From contig JAKLHP010000030.1 in assembly GCA_022710085.1 (NCBI GenBank), forward strand, positions 1-8,816: a stretch of DNA of 8,816 nucleotides, written 5' to 3'. This document shows positions 5,823 to 8,816 of the stretch, piece by piece. The notes below the pieces were generated by a model. The model did not search any database. It saw only the letters and a list, made by a program, of their open reading frames with translations, and had not been told where the DNA came from. Position 1 is the first letter of the stretch, and the number at the start of each line of letters is the position of its first letter. The position numbers and the translations under genes are program-made. The DNA is from Patescibacteria group bacterium. GTDB taxonomy: Bacteria; Patescibacteriota; Minisyncoccia; Moranbacterales; JAKLHP01.

Positions 5823-7316
5823 ATGGTCAAAATTGAAGATGTCCTGAAAAATTTCAAATCCAATCTGAATCGAGAAAGGAAAAACAGAATTCTCGAGGCT
5901 TATGAATTTGCTAAAAAAGCTCACGAGGGACAGAAAAGGAAATCAGGGGAAGATTATATCCAGCATTCGCTGGAAACTGCTCTGATAATCGCCAAGGTTG
6001 GAATGCGATCCAAGACAATTGCTGCCGGACTTCTTCATGATGTTCCGGAAGATACTGATAAAACTTTAGAGGAAATCAGCAAAAAATTCGGCGAAGAGAT
6101 AGCTTTCATGGTAGATGGAGTAACTAAGTTAGGAAAAATCAAACTCCGAGGTTCCCAAGAAGAATATTTTTTGGAAAATACCCGAAAAATGTTTCTGGCA
6201 ATGGCTGCCGACATCCGCGTTGTTATCATCAAACTCGCCGACCGACTTCATAATATGAGGACCTTGGATCATGTTCCCGAAGAAAAACAGCAAAGAATTG
6301 CCCGGGAGACGATGGAAATATTTGTTCCTATTGCCGATAGGCTAGGAATCGGAGAAATAAAGGGAGAGTTGGAAGATTTGGCTTTTAAATTCATGGATCA
6401 TGAGAATTATAATAAAGTCAAACACCTTGAAGATAAACTGTATCAAGAAATTGAAAAATACATTCAGAGGACAAAAGAAGAAATCGAAAAAGACTTGAGA
6501 AGAGAGGGAATAAAAATAATTGAAATTAAGGGACGGGCCAAAAGGCTCCATAGCCTGTATCTCAAACTCCAGCAGCACGATATGAATATTGACAGGATTT
6601 ATGATTTGGCTGCGGTAAGAATAATCGTACCGGAAATTGCTGACTGTTACGAAACGCTGGGAATCGTCCATAAAAAATATCATCCCCTGGTTGGAAGAAT
6701 AAAAGATTACATCTCTCTCCCCAAACCCAACGGCTATCAATCGATCCATACTACCGTTTTCGGACCGGAAGGAAAAATTCTGGAAATTCAAATTCGAACC
6801 AAAAAAATGGATAACGAGGCTGAATTTGGAATTGCATCCCATTGGATTTACAGCGAGCAGGAAAAAATTAGCTGGAAAAGATTTTTCTTCAAGGGAAAAG
6901 CAAAATTTCCGGAAAAAGAACTTGTTTGGATCAAGCAACTCCGAGAATGGCAAAATGAAATCGGAAGAGATGATGATGAGTTTCTTTCCGGGCTCAAAAT
7001 TGATTTTCTGAAAAACAGGATTTTTGCTTTTACGCCCAGAGGAGACATTATCAATCTTCCCGAAGGAGCCACACCCGTTGATTTCGCCTATATGATCCAC
7101 AGCGACATCGGAAGCAGGACTATGGGAGCAAAAGCTGACAGGAAAATTGTTCCCTTAAGTTATCAGATTCAAAATGCTCAGGTAATCGAAATTCTAACTT
7201 CCAAGGAAACCAAAAAGCCCAGCCAAGATTGGCTGACCTTTGTCCGAACTTCCAACGCTAAAGCTCACATCAGGAAAGAACTCAAAAAATACGAAGAGAT
7301 GGCAAAAAAATCTTAG
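5823..7316 (+). CDS. rel: Bifunctional (p)ppGpp synthetase/hydrolase, short Rel without ACT domain
   Basis: This enzyme makes and degrades the stringent-response alarmone (p)ppGpp. The HD hydrolase domain (about 25-180) has Arg39, His48, His72-Asp73 with Glu76-Asp77 in LLHDVPEDT, and Asp140/Asn144 in KLADRLHNMRTL. All look intact. The synthetase domain (about 225-345) has GRAKRLHSLY, IYDLAAVRII, GRIKDYISLPKPNGYQSIHT and EIQIRT. The RxKD form (292-295) is the one found in bifunctional enzymes rather than RelA's ExDD. A TGS domain spans 398-460. The protein then stops at residue 497, soon after KPSQDWLTFVRTS, whereas long RSH proteins reach about 700-750 with helical, zinc-finger and ACT domains. 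I prefer ATG 5823, which has AGGA eight bases upstream. An in-frame TTG at 5802 would add seven residues and overlap topA. The stop overlaps that of parB. Confidence 0.95.
   Translation: MVKIEDVLKNFKSNLNRERKNRILEAYEFAKKAHEGQKRKSGEDYIQHSLETALIIAKVGMRSKTIAAGLLHDVPEDTDKTLEEISKKFGEEIAFMVDGVTKLGKIKLRGSQEEYFLENTRKMFLAMAADIRVVIIKLADRLHNMRTLDHVPEEKQQRIARETMEIFVPIADRLGIGEIKGELEDLAFKFMDHENYNKVKHLEDKLYQEIEKYIQRTKEEIEKDLRREGIKIIEIKGRAKRLHSLYLKLQQHDMNIDRIYDLAAVRIIVPEIADCYETLGIVHKKYHPLVGRIKDYISLPKPNGYQSIHTTVFGPEGKILEIQIRTKKMDNEAEFGIASHWIYSEQEKISWKRFFFKGKAKFPEKELVWIKQLREWQNEIGRDDDEFLSGLKIDFLKNRIFAFTPRGDIINLPEGATPVDFAYMIHSDIGSRTMGAKADRKIVPLSYQIQNAQVIEILTSKETKKPSQDWLTFVRTSNAKAHIRKELKKYEEMAKKS
7313..7316. other. 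Overlapping convergent stop codons of rel and parB
   Basis: The four bases TTAG contain both stops: TAG (7314-7316) ends rel on the plus strand, and TAA (the complement of 7313-7315) ends parB on the minus strand. No terminator hairpin lies between the genes. Each transcript must therefore run into the other gene or end by another mechanism. Confidence 0.9.
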
Positions 7317-8227
7317 CTCGCAATCCTTCCTAAAATTCCGTCCAGTTCTTCTTTGGAATAATATTCAATGATAATTTTTCCACCTCTTCCGGATTTGGAA
7401 AATTTGACTTTTGTTCCCAAAATTCCCATCAGCTTGTTTTCCAACTCCTTTATCTCAGGATCAACGTTTATCACCCTCTTGTGGGATTTCACGGAAACTT
7501 CTTTAGCTTTTTCTTCAACCTGACGCACAGTCAGGCCGTTTTTTTTAATCAGCTCAAAAAGGGCTCTCTGTTTTTCCTGATTGGAAAGCGCCAGAATCGC
7601 TTTGGCATGCCCTTCAGTAATTTCTCCTGAAATGATTGCTTTTTGAATTTCAACCGGAAGACCGAGCAGTCTTATTTTGTTGGCTACCGCGCTTCGGCTT
7701 TTCCCCATTTTCATCGCCACTTCTTCTTGGTTCATTTCGAACTCATCCACAAGCTTCTGATAAGCCTTAGCTTCTTCAATGGGATCAAGGTCGTGCCTTT
7801 GGACATTTTCAGTTATGGCTAGCTCCAGTTTTTCTTTCTCTCCAGCTTCCCGAATAATTACCGGGACTTTTGGAAGTCCGGCTCTTTTGGCAGCTTCGAA
7901 TCTTCTTTCTCCGGCAACCAATTCAAACCCGGCTCCGACTTGAGTAACAATAAGCGGCTGAATCACGCCATGCTCTTTTATTGAGGCAGAGAGCTCATTA
8001 AGTTTCTCTTCATTAAAATACAACCTTGGCTGATGGGGATTAGGAATAATCTGATTCACATCAACTTCGATGATACTTTTTCCCTTAATATTGAATCCTG
8101 CGCTCTTATTTTCACTAGCTGTAATATTTGCCGAAGGAGCAGTTTGAACTTGAGAAGAACCGCTCGAATAATTTTTTTTCGGGATAAGCGACGAAAGTCC
8201 TCTTCCTAAGCCATAATTTTGAGCCAT
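7313..8227 (-). CDS. parB: Chromosome partitioning protein ParB
   Basis: ParB binds parS sites near the origin, spreads as a CTP-dependent clamp, and works with ParA to segregate chromosomes. The N-terminus has the usual GLGRGLSSLIP (6-16), followed by a Ser/Ala/Asn-rich linker at 20-50. The ParB/Srx domain spans about 52-150, with NPHQPR (63-68), IKEHGVIQPLIV (83-94), the CTP-box GERRFEAA (106-113) and ENVQRHDLDPIEEA (140-153). The helix-turn-helix region lies at about 165-210 (EEVAMKMGKSRSAVANKIRLL). A C-terminal dimerisation segment is at 282-300 (GKIIIEYYSKEELDGILG). I chose ATG 8227, giving 304 residues. An in-frame ATG at 8284 would add 19 residues encoded by the AT-rich palindromic spacer and not resembling ParB. 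No Shine-Dalgarno is visible. The gene lies downstream of parA and converges on rel with overlapping stops. Confidence 0.96.
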   Translation of the reverse strand: MAQNYGLGRGLSSLIPKKNYSSGSSQVQTAPSANITASENKSAGFNIKGKSIIEVDVNQIIPNPHQPRLYFNEEKLNELSASIKEHGVIQPLIVTQVGAGFELVAGERRFEAAKRAGLPKVPVIIREAGEKEKLELAITENVQRHDLDPIEEAKAYQKLVDEFEMNQEEVAMKMGKSRSAVANKIRLLGLPVEIQKAIISGEITEGHAKAILALSNQEKQRALFELIKKNGLTVRQVEEKAKEVSVKSHKRVINVDPEIKELENKLMGILGTKVKFSKSGRGGKIIIEYYSKEELDGILGRIAS

Positions 8228-8374
8228 AAATATTTTAAATTCGAAATTCAAATATCGAAATTCCAAATAATTTTTAAAATCCAAATATTTAAATCCAAAA
8301 CGTTTTGAATTTTGTATTTAGAAAATTTGAATTTATTTCGGATTTCGGATTTTGTGCTTCGGATTTTTTAATTT
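8228..8374. repeat. AT-rich palindromic spacer separating parA and parB
   Basis: The 147 bases are built from variants of ttcgaaatt, attccaaat, aaatccaaa, tttgaattt and tttcggattt. The left half is an imperfect reverse complement of the right half. The centre is AAAACGTTTT (8297-8306), and the arms aaatccaaaac and gttttgaattt (8291-8312) match at 10 of 11 positions. The trinucleotide core TTCGGATTT occurs repeatedly at 8336-8367. No promoter with good -35 and -10 boxes, tRNA or coding frame is convincing. From general experience similar TTCGAATTT-type spacers recur between genes in Patescibacteria, but I cannot test that here. Confidence 0.7.
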
Positions 8375-8816
8375 TTACACTGTAAAACTTTTTGTATTTT
8401 CTTTTTCCATTTCTATTATTTCTCTGGCCAGATTTTTGTATGATCTTGCTCCTTTGGAAAGTGCATCGAATTGAAGGATTGATTTCCCAAAGCTGGGAGC
8501 TTCAGCCAGACGTACGCTTCTTGGAATCACACTGTCAAAAACTCTTCCCGGAAAATGGTCGCGCATTTCGCGGACCACCTGGCGAGAAAGACGGTTTCGT
8601 TTGTCATACATCGTAAGAACCGCTCCCATAATTTTAAGCTGGGGCTGGAGATTGTCTTTGACCAAGTTGATTGTATCGAGAAGCTGGCTGAGCCCTTCCA
8701 GGGCGTAATATTCGGTCTGCACCGGAATGATAACTTCATCGCTAGCTACCAATCCGTTAATCGTCAAAAGTCCCAGGCTTGGAGGACTATCGATTATTAT
8801 ATAATCATAATCTGTT
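8375..8816 (-). CDS. parA: Chromosome partitioning ATPase ParA (Soj), N-terminus cut off by window edge
   Basis: ParA is the Walker-type ATPase that binds nucleoid DNA and pulls ParB-parS complexes. The visible part is the last 146 codons (first full codon at 8815), in an open frame to the window edge. It begins with YDYIIIDSPPSLGLLTING, which covers the Walker B region (IIIDSPPSLG). The next parts are the family block VIIPVQTEYYALEGLSQLL, a V-LTMYDKRNRLS segment, and the C-terminal signature RSVRLAEAPSFGKSI with SKGARSYKNLAREI. The P-loop and deviant Walker A lie outside the window, at higher coordinates. The stop is TAA (8377-8375), 147 bases before parB. An apparent internal start at TTG 8767 is not real, because the conserved Walker B motif continues upstream of it. 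Confidence 0.96.
   Translation of the reverse strand, partial: TDYDYIIIDSPPSLGLLTINGLVASDEVIIPVQTEYYALEGLSQLLDTINLVKDNLQPQLKIMGAVLTMYDKRNRLSRQVVREMRDHFPGRVFDSVIPRSVRLAEAPSFGKSILQFDALSKGARSYKNLAREIIEMEKENTKSFTV

Noticed and set aside
6342..7100. 252-codon minus-strand frame
   Set aside because: It is antisense to the conserved synthetase and TGS domains of rel. The translation is a Phe/Ser/Asn-rich shadow with no motif.
8228..8284. N-terminal extension of ParB by 19 residues from ATG 8284
   Set aside because: The extension is encoded by the palindromic spacer and is unlike ParB. MAQNYGLGRGL at 8227 is the typical family start.
1..8816. Alternative genetic code with TGA read as glycine (Gracilibacteria/SR1)
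   Set aside because: Although no intact gene here ends in TGA, none of the conserved proteins needs an in-frame TGA, so the standard bacterial code fits.

Overview
The window looks like chromosomal DNA from an AT-rich bacterium with compact genes, most plausibly a Patescibacteria/CPR (Parcubacteria-like) genome. That placement is inference. It rests on the gene set and order (dprA-topA-rel facing parA-parB), weak Shine-Dalgarno signals before most genes, a Rel enzyme without the regulatory C-terminus, a short parAB region split by an AT-rich TTCGAATTT-type palindromic spacer, and a secreted repeat protein. All intact genes end in TAA or TAG, and no in-frame TGA is needed, so the standard bacterial code fits.

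Layout. Positions 1-1491 (minus) are the first 497 codons of a secreted protein that runs off the left edge. It has a signal peptide, seven W-T-Q / S-x-D-G blades expected to form a seven-bladed beta-propeller, an Ig-like domain and a further beta-rich domain. A promoter lies just upstream. Positions 1699-2129 (minus) hold a small membrane-anchored protein of unknown function with the best Shine-Dalgarno in the window. It is readable end to end only through a -1 shift, probably at a T7 run, and is followed by a terminator hairpin. Positions 2130-2422 are intergenic, with divergent promoters that share a TTGTCAA core and two inverted repeats.

Positions 2423-7316 (plus) are a three-gene cluster: dprA (ssDNA/RecA loading in DNA uptake), topA (type IA topoisomerase with four zinc ribbons) and rel (bifunctional (p)ppGpp synthetase/hydrolase without ACT domain). 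The gaps are 51 and 10 bases, so it is probably one operon. Positions 7313-8816 (minus) are the chromosome segregation pair: parB, complete and convergent with rel so that the two stop codons overlap, and the 3' part of parA, which runs off the right edge. The two are separated by a 147-base palindromic spacer.

Most of the window is core housekeeping (DNA topology, segregation, stringent response, DNA processing). The parts that deserve a second look are the left third (propeller protein and frame-disrupted membrane protein) and the palindromic spacers. I see no evidence for a new defence or mobile system.
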